From the NCBI GenBank assembly GCA_947450745.1, contig CANFYD010000022.1, positions 1 through 16,231 on the forward strand: a stretch of 16,231 bases of DNA, written 5' to 3'. Each line of letters starts with the position of its first letter. The first letter of the stretch is position 1. The notes below the pieces were generated by a model. The model made no database searches. It was not told the DNA's origin and saw only the letters and a program-made list of their open reading frames with translations. The translations under genes and the position numbers were made by a program. The stretch comes from Burkholderiales bacterium (GTDB lineage: Bacteria; Pseudomonadota; Gammaproteobacteria; Burkholderiales; Burkholderiaceae_C). Shown here piece by piece: positions 1-7,654 of the stretch.

Positions 1-1174
1 CCTCGCTGAAATCGGCGGTGATCGTGACGTCGCTCATGACGACGAACGCGGTCGGAATCAGCGGCATCATGCCGGCCGCGTTGCCATCAAGCGCACCGTT
101 CGACACCGCGCCCACCGGTTGCCCCTTCAGCCACCACCCGTCGGTGCGAAACAGCATCGTATCGAGCCACGGGCGCATGACGCGCACCAGGGTCAGCTTG
201 GCGCTGATCGATACGTTGTTGGCGTCCATGTGTGAATTCGTTTCGGAGTCGCTGTGCTCGGCCCCACCGGACACCGACCACAGGCCGACACTGAACGCCG
301 TCTTGGCGCCGTAGCTGTTGGACTTTGAATCGCTCGATGTGTTCAAGTAGCTGCTTGACAGCTTGAAGTCGGTCGCGCCACTGGAGCCGGCCGCCCAGTC
401 GCCGGGCAACGGGTAGCTCAACAGCCACTTCGAGCCCCCCACAGTCGAAGGTGCCAACCATTTGTCCGGTGCGACCGACTGCTGCGCATCGGAAATGATG
501 GCGGAAATTACGTCGTTGATCGTTGCAGCCATCGCGTCTGTGGCTTCCTCGACATTGTTCTTGCCCTGCCTGACCCAGTTGTTCCACGCCTTGTCGATGT
601 TCAACTGCAGCATCGGGGCCACCGCATTGAAGGCTCGCTGATCCTTGATCTGGGTCAGGTCGTAGCCGTTCTGCGCCACCCGATAGCCGGTGTAGGCGGA
701 AACATAGGCCGTCTGGTTTTCGTCATAAGCCTTGGCTATGGCGGACGGGCCTTTGCTGACGGTGGGTGGCCCTTTGAAATTGGGGATGCTGGTGGTTTCG
801 ACCAAAAACGCCATTGCCGCGTCGTAGGTGGCCTTCTGCGCCGGATCCAACTTCGCGTCGGTGTTGGCCCCGTTGACGATGCGCTGGAAGGTCTTGCTGA
901 CCTTTTCGCTGGAGGGAACGAACTCGACCGACACCTGCGGAATGTCGTCCACCAGCGCCGAAAACTGCTGGGCGGCGTTGAGATCCCCGTTGGGGTTCAT
1001 CGGCGTGACCTGGTTCTTGAAGTCTGCCGCCGAGAGCGCTGTGTTCTTGGCAAACTGCAGCAAGGTCGTCTGGGGCATGAAGACGCCGGGCTTGCCGTTG
1101 GGTGAATAACAGACGGCATCGAAGATGCGGTCGTACAGCGCCTGCAGCAACTGTTTCTCATTTTCGGGGGTCAT
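1..1174 (-). CDS. Hypothetical protein, C-terminus cut by window edge
   Basis: Open frame of 391 codons from an ATG at 1174 with no stop before the left edge, so the C-terminus is missing. The start is supported by an AAAGGA-type ribosome binding site about 9 bases upstream. The protein begins MTPENEKQLLQALYDRIFDA. It has no signal peptide or membrane segment, so it is probably cytoplasmic or exported by a non-Sec route. The first 230 residues or so look alpha-helical. The later part is rich in Ser, Asn and Gly (around residues 280-310) and alternates polar and hydrophobic residues, suggesting beta structure, with a Trp-rich stretch (DGWWLKGQ) near residue 350. I do not recognise a named family and see no catalytic motif. 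It is followed upstream on the same strand by the DTW gene, 223 bp away, which is too far to argue for an operon. That it is coding is fairly sure; its function is unknown. Confidence 0.8.
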   Translation of the reverse strand, partial: MTPENEKQLLQALYDRIFDAVCYSPNGKPGVFMPQTTLLQFAKNTALSAADFKNQVTPMNPNGDLNAAQQFSALVDDIPQVSVEFVPSSEKVSKTFQRIVNGANTDAKLDPAQKATYDAAMAFLVETTSIPNFKGPPTVSKGPSAIAKAYDENQTAYVSAYTGYRVAQNGYDLTQIKDQRAFNAVAPMLQLNIDKAWNNWVRQGKNNVEEATDAMAATINDVISAIISDAQQSVAPDKWLAPSTVGGSKWLLSYPLPGDWAAGSSGATDFKLSSSYLNTSSDSKSNSYGAKTAFSVGLWSVSGGAEHSDSETNSHMDANNVSISAKLTLVRVMRPWLDTMLFRTDGWWLKGQPVGAVSNGALDGNAAGMMPLIPTAFVVMSDVTITADFSE

Positions 1175-1397
1175 GACGGGCCATCCTTTCTGGAGTGCTG
1201 GGTTGAGAGAAACTTCCGCCGCCGTGCTTCATGACGACCCGCAGAAGCGCCTCAGTTTGTGCCTCGCTCCAGCCACTGTCGACCCCCTAATCTCTGCAGA
1301 AATTCACCCCTCCTGAAAAATACAAAACTCTTGGATAGACGATGAATGCGACGATCTACTGGAAATCATTGAACGCATCTTGCGAAAAATCACTGCC

Positions 1398-2288
1398 TCA
1401 GGGCACGCTCTGCAGACCCTGAACTGACGCCGCACTTGAGGTACCGGACAGTGCCGTCAAGCGCTGGTGCGCCGCGTTATCCCAAGCGACAGGCAACTGG
1501 TTTTTGGCTTGCAGATAGTGATGGGTGAACACCTCCAAATAGGCCTCCAAGGTTTGAGCGGCATGGTCTTCACCGGCCAAGCTCAAGCACAGTGAGGCGA
1601 CCTCACTGGTGCAAAAGTGATCGTCGCGGCGCGAGCGGCGCAGCTTGTATTGCGAGAGTTGGTCAGGCTGCAAGCTGAGTACCGGCAGATGATCCAAGTA
1701 GGGGCTTTTGCGAAACATTTTGCGAGCTTCGCCCCAGGTGGCGTCCAGCAAAATAAAGAGTGGACGCTTCGCGCTGCCAGGCCACAAACTCCCGGCCCCG
1801 CCAAGCGCTTGCCGCGCTTGACAAGCCTCTGCGCCCTGCCCCGGGCCTTGTTCCAGCTCTTGCTCCTGCTCTTGCTCCTGCTCTTGCTCCTGCACATGCG
1901 CCTTCACCTGCCCCTGTACTTTGTGCACGACACGCTCGGCCGCCACATACTCACCCGGGAATACCAGATACGGCTGCCACTGCGGGTCACTCAGCAGCGC
2001 CAACAGCGCGGGATCGGTTTCGGTGCGTGCCCAGCCAAAAGCATAGGTATCGGCCACCACATCGGCAATCAGCCAGCCAGTGTTGGTCGGCTTGAGGGGC
2101 TCGATGTCGGCCATCAACAAGCAAACACCCGACCGCGTCGGCACCACCGGACGCAAGCCGCACATGCAGTGACTAGGCAACAAGCGACACCCTGCACACC
2201 GCTCACGTTTGAACCCGCCACGGGCTAGAAACGGTTTACTGCTGCGTGCCAGACGGGCGGCGCGCAAAAGGGAGACGGCGTGGGGCAT
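1398..2288 (-). CDS. DTW-domain tRNA-uridine aminocarboxypropyltransferase
   Basis: A 296-residue DTW/TDD-family protein. Family members such as E. coli TapT (YfiP) transfer the 3-amino-3-carboxypropyl group of S-adenosylmethionine to a uridine of tRNA (acp3U47) in the cytoplasm. The N-terminus has the four-cysteine zinc cluster (C31, C34, C41, C43). The signature DxTW appears as DATW at residues 182-185, followed by the conserved EARKMFRKSPYLDHLPVLSL block, then YKLRRSRRDDHFCTSEVASL, close to the YfiP pattern. The odd part is residues about 128-170: a charged low-complexity insert with alternating Gln and Glu (133-146), then Gly/Pro/Gln, placed between the N-terminal lobe and the catalytic block. 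It stays in frame and all family motifs are intact, so the gene is probably functional. The ATG at 2288 has only a weak ribosome binding site. It stands alone, divergent from the zinc protein gene. The alternative is another DTW paralogue acting at a different tRNA position. Confidence 0.88.
   Translation of the reverse strand: MPHAVSLLRAARLARSSKPFLARGGFKRERCAGCRLLPSHCMCGLRPVVPTRSGVCLLMADIEPLKPTNTGWLIADVVADTYAFGWARTETDPALLALLSDPQWQPYLVFPGEYVAAERVVHKVQGQVKAHVQEQEQEQEQEQELEQGPGQGAEACQARQALGGAGSLWPGSAKRPLFILLDATWGEARKMFRKSPYLDHLPVLSLQPDQLSQYKLRRSRRDDHFCTSEVASLCLSLAGEDHAAQTLEAYLEVFTHHYLQAKNQLPVAWDNAAHQRLTALSGTSSAASVQGLQSVP
1856..1891. repeat. 12-bp tandem repeat inside the DTW gene
   Basis: Three perfect copies of GCTCTTGCTCCT lie head to tail. 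Because the unit is a multiple of three, copy-number changes keep the frame. On the coding (minus) strand it reads as alternating Gln and Glu codons, giving the QEQEQE tract. Imperfect relatives extend on the left (CCAGCTCTTG...). It looks like slippage-prone DNA that varies linker length without killing the enzyme. Confidence 0.85.
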
Positions 2289-2741
2289 ACAGGCTTTTCA
2301 GATGAGATTTAGGGCGCGACCCGCACTCTACAGGGCAAACATCGCCACCCCGACAGCCGATGCCAGCAGCTCAGGCGACGATGCCGAAGCCACGCTACTT
2401 CGTCCCGCCTCCGCCAAGCTGCCTCGCTTCAAGCTGCAACTCAACAACTCACCGTCTACTGTCGCGTCAAGCGTCAGATGTCGCATGACCGCGCCGCCAT
2501 CGGCCGAAGTTCGACGAACTTCAACGATAGGCTGATAGGAGACGTTCGAATCGGAGCGGCCACCGGATGGCTGCAATCCCCAAGAATCAGCATTTAAGAA
2601 TGTCCGCAGCTCTTGCCTGCGAACACCCCGACCCGGGCCCTTGACGACGATTCGCCGGGCCTCCAGGCGAAACCAGATAATCGGGGCGAGCCCGGCATCA
2701 GGCCTGCCGGGAAGCCACCCTTGAAGAATGGAGCAGCATCA
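2289..2741. other. Divergent intergenic region, no convincing gene
   Basis: These 453 bp lie between the starts of the DTW gene (minus) and the Cys-rich protein gene (plus), so they should hold both promoters. The open frames here (an 82-codon minus frame from a TTG at 2576, and plus frames entering from either side) lack a good ribosome binding site or any recognisable protein character. The notable element is the palindrome listed at 2506-2522. I could not assign a clear -35/-10 pair. Confidence 0.5.
2506..2522. promoter_or_regulatory. 17-bp perfect palindrome, operator candidate
   Basis: GAAGTTCG-A-CGAACTTC is a perfect inverted repeat with 8-bp arms and a single central base. It sits close to the middle of the divergent gap, about 220 bp from each start codon. 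This is the symmetry expected of a dimeric repressor or activator site. The arms contain GTTCG/CGAAC, but it does not match the beta/gammaproteobacterial LexA box (CTGT-N8-ACAG). Which protein binds, if any, is unknown. Confidence 0.35.
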
Positions 2742-3182
2742 ATGGCACTGACGAAGAAAGGCGAGTTCTGGTACGGGACGACGTCCGGCGACACCCAAGC
2801 CGAGTTGCGCAGCTACAGCGTTGCGAATCGCCATGAGGCGGTCCGGTTTGCCGCGTCCAAATGCGATTGCGGGTGCCGGACCTTCGCGCTGCAGACGGAT
2901 GAAGAAGCCGGCGTGGCAATCCGCACCTGCACCGACTGCGGGCAGGAGCACCTGATGGGCAACAGCGCGGACTACGTTGATGAAGCCGCACCCGAGGTGC
3001 ACGAGTGCGTGTGCGAGAACGAGGTGTTCGAGCTGATGTCCGGCGTCTCCGTGTACGAGGGCACACATGACGTGCGCTGGTACTACATCGCTTGCCACTG
3101 CGTGGAATGCAATCTGGTCGGTGTCTTCGCAGACTGGAATTGTGAAGCTGGGGATGCGGCGGGCTTCCTCGCCAAGGTATGA
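2742..3182 (+). CDS. Small Cys-rich, probable zinc-ribbon protein
   Basis: A 146-residue acidic soluble protein of unknown function. Start chosen at the ATG at 2742 (MALTKKGEFWYGTT...), which has GGAG at 2730-2733 with 8-base spacing. The longer in-frame start at 2613 adds 43 residues of proline/arginine-rich sequence without family character and has no better ribosome site. Two Cys-rich clusters are visible. The first is CDCGCRTF followed about 20 residues later by CTDCG, ending in QEH. The second is HECVC followed by CHCVEC about 30 residues later. This looks like two zinc ribbons in tandem, or one split site. There is no signal peptide. No neighbour suggests a role: it is a single gene followed by a long empty stretch. 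Coding is supported by the ribosome site and the spacing of the cysteines; metal binding is inferred. Confidence 0.75.
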   Translation: MALTKKGEFWYGTTSGDTQAELRSYSVANRHEAVRFAASKCDCGCRTFALQTDEEAGVAIRTCTDCGQEHLMGNSADYVDEAAPEVHECVCENEVFELMSGVSVYEGTHDVRWYYIACHCVECNLVGVFADWNCEAGDAAGFLAKV

Positions 3183-4031
3183 GCGGCCGAACTCTGCAGA
3201 GATCAGGCTCGCAGGCTCGGGGTCACGCAAGGCTCAGAGTCAGGGCTGAAGTTTCAGACCCTAGCTCGGGCAATACCTGACCTTCTCGCGCTGGAGAACC
3301 AAGCCTCGGCACGTCGACGGTGCCGTGATCGCACTTACCGCGCGAGCGGCCGAGGGGTGTCATGAAGTGGTCGGTGGACTTGGCTGCATCAATGACAGCT
3401 GGCGCTGCGGTACCGATCTCCAGCCATGATCTCGAAATTCGGCTTCGGGCACTTACCGGCCGCTCAATTCCGATTCGCTTTGAAACTTCGCAGACTGCCT
3501 TATCTGGCCGAATCGAATCGGAATGGGTGGACGATTCAAAACGGGATCGATGACAGGCCTAGAACAGGTGTGAGTTTTAGTGCGGATATGACAGGCCCGG
3601 CTGCCGCAGCGGTTGCAGCGCAGCGTCCGCCAAGGCTTGAGGCCCGGCGTCTTGAATTTATGAGAAGCGGCCGACGTGCCACCAAGCTGTCGGCAGGCAT
3701 CGACTGGCGCGGCGGCCGAGCCGGAGCTATCACTTCAGCTGAATTCAGCGGCCCGGCATCGGGAATGGCGGGCACCAGGGGTGGCGATCTGGCCGGCGGG
3801 GTGCGACCGCAGCGCAGCAAAGGAAGCACAGCGCCGGTCAGTTCGCCAAGCGGGCTCGTTCACACGCAGCGGGAATGACTCCCAGCCCGCGCTCCCCTGG
3901 CACGGGAGCGGGCCGCTTCAATGACGGCGGGTAAGGCCCGGCTGATTTGGCGCTGCTGTATCGCAATGGAAGTTCGAACCTTTTCCTCAGGCTTCGAGCA
4001 ATGCCAAGACGGGCACCTTGGCTCAGGCTCG
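3183..4031. other. 849-bp stretch without a supportable gene
   Basis: Short frames occur on both strands (for example 3362-3553 and 3426-3878 on plus, 3536-3829 on minus). None has a convincing ribosome site, conserved motif or sensible composition. Local structure includes a 10-bp palindrome CTCTGCAGAG at 3192-3201 just after the stop of the Cys-rich gene, a 10-bp inverted repeat TTCCGATTCG (3468-3477) / CGAATCGGAA (3514-3523), a direct repeat ATGACAGGCC about 39 bp apart (near 3549 and 3588), and several AGCGGCCGA words. It may be degenerate intergenic repeat sequence or a decayed gene. I cannot name its origin. Confidence 0.45.
3885..3913. terminator. GC-rich hairpin, possible terminator of the LysR gene
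   Basis: GCCCGCGCTCCC and GGGAGCGGGC can pair around a 7-base loop (CTGGCAC), with a two-base bulge in the left arm. It lies about 120 bp downstream of the LysR stop codon. No run of T follows on either strand, so intrinsic termination is unproven. It could equally be a dispersed palindromic element. Confidence 0.3.
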
Positions 4032-4964
4032 CTAGCCCGGTTGACCCGCCACGTCGCTACGCGCCGTGGCAAACACCAGCTCCCGAAAGAATTTGACTGC
4101 CGGGTCGCTTCCCACGCGGGGATGCCAGTACTGATGGATCTGGATCGGTGGAATGTCGATAGGCAGCTTCACCGTCCTGATCGCGGCGATGGGCGCGAAA
4201 ACGTCGAAGACCTCGCGGGGGATGATGGCCACGCAATTGCATGCCGCCACGACGAACGGGATGGCGGAAACATGCCGAACGCTCATCTGCACCGTGGTCT
4301 GCAGCCCCCTGCGACTCAGCTCCTCGTCCAGCCAGGCGAGCGTCACCGGTGAGGCCGGCGTTTCGATGCTCGGTGTTTCACTGAACTCGCGCATCGTCAT
4401 CGACGCGCCGATGTGCGGATGGTCGCGCCGCACCACGCAAACGTAGTCACGCTCATAAAGCAATTGCTGCAGCAGCAAGTCGTGAGTGTGGGGGAAATGG
4501 CCAGCCGCGATATCCATTTCGCCCGCGTCGAGTGCGCTCGGAATGGCCGCCGCGTCCACGGTGACAGGCTTCAGTCGAGCATGAGGTGCGAGCTCCAACA
4601 GGCGCCGTACGAGCTTCGGAAGCAGGACGATGGCACCGAGCTCGTTCAGACCGATACGGAATTCGCGCGATGTGGTGGCCGGATCGAAGGCCGCCAAGCC
4701 CGCAATTTCGGTCTCGACGATGTACATGACGCGCGCTGCCGGCCCGGCCAAACGCTGCGCAAACGGCGTCGGCGCCATGCGGTTGCCTACCCGTACGAAC
4801 AAGGGGTCAGAAAAGCGTGAACGCATGCGCTCCAGCTGGTAGCTCAGCGCCGATTGCGACACGCCAAGACTTTGGGCGGCTCGGGTGACGGTGCCGTCCT
4901 TCATCAGTGCGAGCACGGTCTTGAGGTCGCTCAGTTGCAGCTCTCGACTATCAAATTCCTTCAT
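4032..4964 (-). CDS. LysR-family regulator of the aromatic operon
   Basis: A 310-residue LysR-type transcription factor, full family length. The winged helix-turn-helix covers about residues 10-68, with the recognition region TRAAQSLGVSQSALSYQLERM and the typical downstream wing DPLFVRVGNRMAPTPFA. A linker helix follows, then the two-lobed inducer-binding domain from about residue 95 (FRIGLNELGAIVLLPKL...). This start and spacing resemble the NahR/NodD/nitroaromatic-sensing branch. Such proteins usually bind an aromatic inducer and activate the divergent operon while repressing their own gene. Here the gene is transcribed away from the monooxygenase operon with only 88 bp between start codons, the classical arrangement for a pathway-specific activator. 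The ATG at 4964 is used; the ribosome site (CAGG) is weak. The inducer is presumably the pathway substrate or an intermediate, an inference from position. Confidence 0.92.
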   Translation of the reverse strand: MKEFDSRELQLSDLKTVLALMKDGTVTRAAQSLGVSQSALSYQLERMRSRFSDPLFVRVGNRMAPTPFAQRLAGPAARVMYIVETEIAGLAAFDPATTSREFRIGLNELGAIVLLPKLVRRLLELAPHARLKPVTVDAAAIPSALDAGEMDIAAGHFPHTHDLLLQQLLYERDYVCVVRRDHPHIGASMTMREFSETPSIETPASPVTLAWLDEELSRRGLQTTVQMSVRHVSAIPFVVAACNCVAIIPREVFDVFAPIAAIRTVKLPIDIPPIQIHQYWHPRVGSDPAVKFFRELVFATARSDVAGQPG

Positions 4965-5052
4965 GACCTGTATCCACCCAAACTAGTTTCCTGATCATCC
5001 TTCGTGCCCTAACCTGCCGTCAAGCAAGTAGACGAATGAAAAGAGGAGACAA
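4965..5052. promoter_or_regulatory. Divergent LysR/operon promoter with palindrome
   Basis: These 88 bp separate the LysR and monooxygenase start codons and must carry both control regions unless promoters lie inside the genes. A 10-bp perfect palindrome AAACTAGTTT lies at 4980-4989, followed by TGATCA at 4992-4997. These are the best operator candidates. A T-N11-A core exists (T4973 to A4985) but its flanks are not well matched, so I do not call a definite LysR box. AGAGGAGA at 5042-5049 is a strong ribosome site for the first operon gene. Confidence 0.55.
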
Positions 5053-6705
5053 ATGATCGAGACCGATGTACTCGTCGTGGGGGGTGGTCCTGTCGGCCTG
5101 TCGCTGGCTCTGGAGCTGGGCTTGCAGGGGCGGCGCTGCCTGCTGGTCGAGCAAAACAGCCGGGTCGGCGCGGCACCTCGCGCCAAGGCCACCAACGTTC
5201 GCTCCCGTGAGCTGATGCGCCGTTGGGGCATCGCCGAGCGGCTGGCCGAGGCCTCGCCTTTCGGCATCGACTACCCATCGAATGTGGTCTTCGCCACGCG
5301 CCTTGCCGGCTACGAGCTGGCTCGCTTCGAGAACGGCTTCTACTGCTCGCCGGTACGCGACGACCGCTATTCCGAGCATGCACAGTGGATTCCGCAATAC
5401 AAGGTCGAAGCCGTCCTACGCGAGCGTGCGGCCGAGTTTGCTGGGGTCGAGATTCGCCTGTCCACCCGGCTTGAAAGCTGGGTCGAAGACGCCGAAGGCA
5501 TCGTCGCCCAACTGAGGGACGAAGCCACCGGCGAGACGTTCCAAGCGCGGGCCGCGTATCTGGTTGGCGCAGACGGTGCGCGCAGCACAGTGCGCGAGCA
5601 GCTGGGCATAGCGATGGAAGGCACATCGCCGCTCGGGCAGTTCCACAACATCGTGTTTCGCTCAGCCGGCCTCTCGCGCAAACACGACTTGGGGCCGGCC
5701 ATCATGTATTGGCTGGTCAACGGCGACGTGCCCTCTGTGGTCGCGCCGCTGGATGCCGATGATGTCTGGACTTTCGGCTGCCCGAAGCTGACCAACGCCG
5801 AGGCCGATCCGGCCACCTTGATCCGCGCGGCGCTCGGCCTCGGCACCGACGTTGAGGTCGAGATCATCAACCGCGACCATTGGACGGCGCACCAGCTGAT
5901 CGCCCGCGCCTACCGCAGCGGCCGCGCCTTCCTGGCTGGCGACGCGTGCCACCTGCATCCACCGTTCGGCGGTCACGGCATGAATATGGGCATCGGCGAC
6001 GCGCTGGATCTGGGCTGGAAGTTGTCGGCCGTGCTAAATGGCTGGGGCGGCGCGGCCTTGCTCGACAGTTATGAGATCGAACGGCGGCAGGTACACCGGC
6101 GAGTGGTAGACGAAGCGGTCGAAAACAACGCCCACAGCTCGCACAGCCTCGTGGTCGAAGGCCTCGAAGCCGACGGCCCCGCAGGCGATGCGGTGCGGGC
6201 GGGGGTGAAGGCGCAGATCCTGATCCACAAACCGCGCGAATTTCTGGCGCTCGGCGTGGTGCTGGGCAGCCGGCTGGTGGCCTCGCCGGTCTTGTCGGCC
6301 GATGACTTCGGAACGGCTGCGCCGCCCGACTCCAGCGTCTATGTCCCCAGCGCCAATCCGGGTTCGCTAGCGCCGCATGTGTGGTTGGCCGAGGGCAAGG
6401 CGCAGGGCGCTTCGCTCTACGACCACTTTGCGGTTGATGGCCTGACCTTGCTGGTCACCCACCCGAAAGCGCTGGCGGCGGCGGACACGGTGGCTCAAGC
6501 CGCCCTTGCCGCCGGCGTGCCCTTACGCGTCATCGCGCCTGCATCGCCCGCGCTGCATGCACTTTATGAAGCGGACATGGTCCTGATTCGCCCCGACCAG
6601 TTCATCGCCTGGCGCGGCAACAGCGCGGCCGATGCCAACCAGGCGGTGCTGCGCGCGGTCGGGCGTGAAGCGATCAACACCACACAAACGGAGACACAGA
6701 CATGA
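5053..6705 (+). CDS. Class A FAD aromatic hydroxylase with thioredoxin-like tail
   Basis: A 550-residue flavoprotein monooxygenase of the MhpA/TfdB/phenol hydroxylase type. These use NAD(P)H and O2 to hydroxylate a phenolic ring in the cytoplasm. The dinucleotide-binding motif is GGGPVG (10-15), with acidic E33 at the end of beta-2 for FAD ribose binding. The DG motif is VGADGARS (D174-G175). The GD motif is FLAGDACHLHPPFGGHGMNM (G296-D297), with C299 where many homologues have Ala. The C-terminal part (about 395-540) is the thioredoxin-like domain of this subgroup, ending in VLIRPDQFIAWRG. The strong ribosome site AGAGGAGA fixes the start. It is first in the operon and its stop overlaps the next ATG (ATGA), so hydroxylation is translationally coupled to ring cleavage. 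Its likely job is to make the catecholic substrate of the next enzyme; the exact phenol is not visible from sequence. Confidence 0.92.
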   Translation: MIETDVLVVGGGPVGLSLALELGLQGRRCLLVEQNSRVGAAPRAKATNVRSRELMRRWGIAERLAEASPFGIDYPSNVVFATRLAGYELARFENGFYCSPVRDDRYSEHAQWIPQYKVEAVLRERAAEFAGVEIRLSTRLESWVEDAEGIVAQLRDEATGETFQARAAYLVGADGARSTVREQLGIAMEGTSPLGQFHNIVFRSAGLSRKHDLGPAIMYWLVNGDVPSVVAPLDADDVWTFGCPKLTNAEADPATLIRAALGLGTDVEVEIINRDHWTAHQLIARAYRSGRAFLAGDACHLHPPFGGHGMNMGIGDALDLGWKLSAVLNGWGGAALLDSYEIERRQVHRRVVDEAVENNAHSSHSLVVEGLEADGPAGDAVRAGVKAQILIHKPREFLALGVVLGSRLVASPVLSADDFGTAAPPDSSVYVPSANPGSLAPHVWLAEGKAQGASLYDHFAVDGLTLLVTHPKALAAADTVAQAALAAGVPLRVIAPASPALHALYEADMVLIRPDQFIAWRGNSAADANQAVLRAVGREAINTTQTETQT

Positions 6706-7637
6706 ACGTCGAACTGGAAACCGCCTACATCGGCATCGATTGCACGGCCCCGGCTGCCATGGCCGGCTATCTGCAAGACGTCGTCGGCCTGATGCCCGGC
6801 GAGCCGCGCGACGGTGCCGCGAGCACTTGGCGCGTTGACGGCAAAGCGATGCGGCTGTGGCTGCAAACGGCCGAGCGGGACGACGCCGCCTGCATCGGCT
6901 TTGCCGCGAGCAGCACGGATGCGTACCAGCGTGCGCTCGCGCGCCTGCAGCAGCTCGATGTCGAATGCACGCCGTTGACGACGGCGCAAAAGACACTGCG
7001 CGGCGTGCAGGATGGCGTGGCGATGGACACGCCCTGGGGCGTCCCGCTAGAGCTGGTCCATGGTCTGGCCGATGCCGCAACGCCGTTCGCCAGCGCCAGT
7101 TACCCGGAAGGCCTGGTGACGCAGGGCCAGGGCTTTGGTCACTTCGTCTTCATCGTCGGCACGGCCGAAGACTACGAGGCATCGCGCCGCTTCGCCATCG
7201 ACGGACTTGGCCTGAAGCTGACCGATTTTTTGAAGATGCCGATCGGCCCCGGCATGGAGATGAACGTCTCCTTCTTCCACTGCAATCCCCGCCATCATTC
7301 ACTGGCCATCGGCTTTGTCCCGATGCCGGCCGTGCCCCAGCGCCTGCACCACATCAACTTTGAAGTGGCCCGGGTCGCCGAGGTCGGCATGGCTTATGAG
7401 CGTGCGCTGCAAGCCGCCACGCCCCTGGCCAACACGCTGGGCCAGCACGCCAACGACGGCATGGTCAGCTTCTACAGCATCAGCCCCGGCGGCTGGGCGG
7501 TCGAGATCGGTGCCACCGGCCGCACCGTGACCGACGACTGGGCGGACGTGCGCGAATACGACCGCATCAGCGATTGGGGCCATCAACCGCCCGCCGTGCT
7601 CAAGCAGCTGTTGTCTGCCGACGCCCCCGCTCAATAA
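6702..7637 (+). CDS. Type I extradiol ring-cleavage dioxygenase
   Basis: A 311-residue protein of the vicinal oxygen chelate fold, close in length to BphC-type 2,3-dihydroxybiphenyl dioxygenase. It cleaves a catecholic ring next to the two hydroxyls using Fe(II). There are two similar halves, with the active site in the C-terminal half. Metal ligands are visible: H147 (GFGHFVF), H216 (RLHHINFEV; H217 is adjacent) and E268 (GGWAVEIG). Second-sphere residues also match BphC: H199 in NPRHHSLA, H249 in LGQHANDGMVSFY, and Y258. So it should be catalytically complete. Its ATG overlaps the stop of the monooxygenase by four bases. The next gene, an FAH hydrolase, would process the ring-opened product. 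Substrate specificity cannot be read; a substituted catechol or pyrogallol-like compound fits the upstream hydroxylase. Confidence 0.92.
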   Translation: MNVELETAYIGIDCTAPAAMAGYLQDVVGLMPGEPRDGAASTWRVDGKAMRLWLQTAERDDAACIGFAASSTDAYQRALARLQQLDVECTPLTTAQKTLRGVQDGVAMDTPWGVPLELVHGLADAATPFASASYPEGLVTQGQGFGHFVFIVGTAEDYEASRRFAIDGLGLKLTDFLKMPIGPGMEMNVSFFHCNPRHHSLAIGFVPMPAVPQRLHHINFEVARVAEVGMAYERALQAATPLANTLGQHANDGMVSFYSISPGGWAVEIGATGRTVTDDWADVREYDRISDWGHQPPAVLKQLLSADAPAQ

Positions 7638-7654
7638 AAAACAAAAGGAATCCC

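Noticed and set aside
1617..2228. Plus-strand frame with a poly-leucine run, opposite the DTW gene
   Set aside because: The leucine run is just the 12-bp repeat read on the other strand; the DTW motifs lie on the minus strand.
2328..2576. 82-codon minus-strand frame in the divergent gap
   Set aside because: It begins at a TTG with a G-rich run only one base away, crosses the palindrome, and shows no family character.
2613..2741. N-terminal extension of the Cys-rich protein
   Set aside because: A well-spaced GGAG precedes the internal ATG at 2742, while the extension is Pro/Arg-rich and without motif.
3426..3878. 150-codon plus-strand frame in the empty stretch
   Set aside because: No ribosome site, no recognisable domain, Ala/Gly/Arg-rich composition typical of random GC-rich frames.
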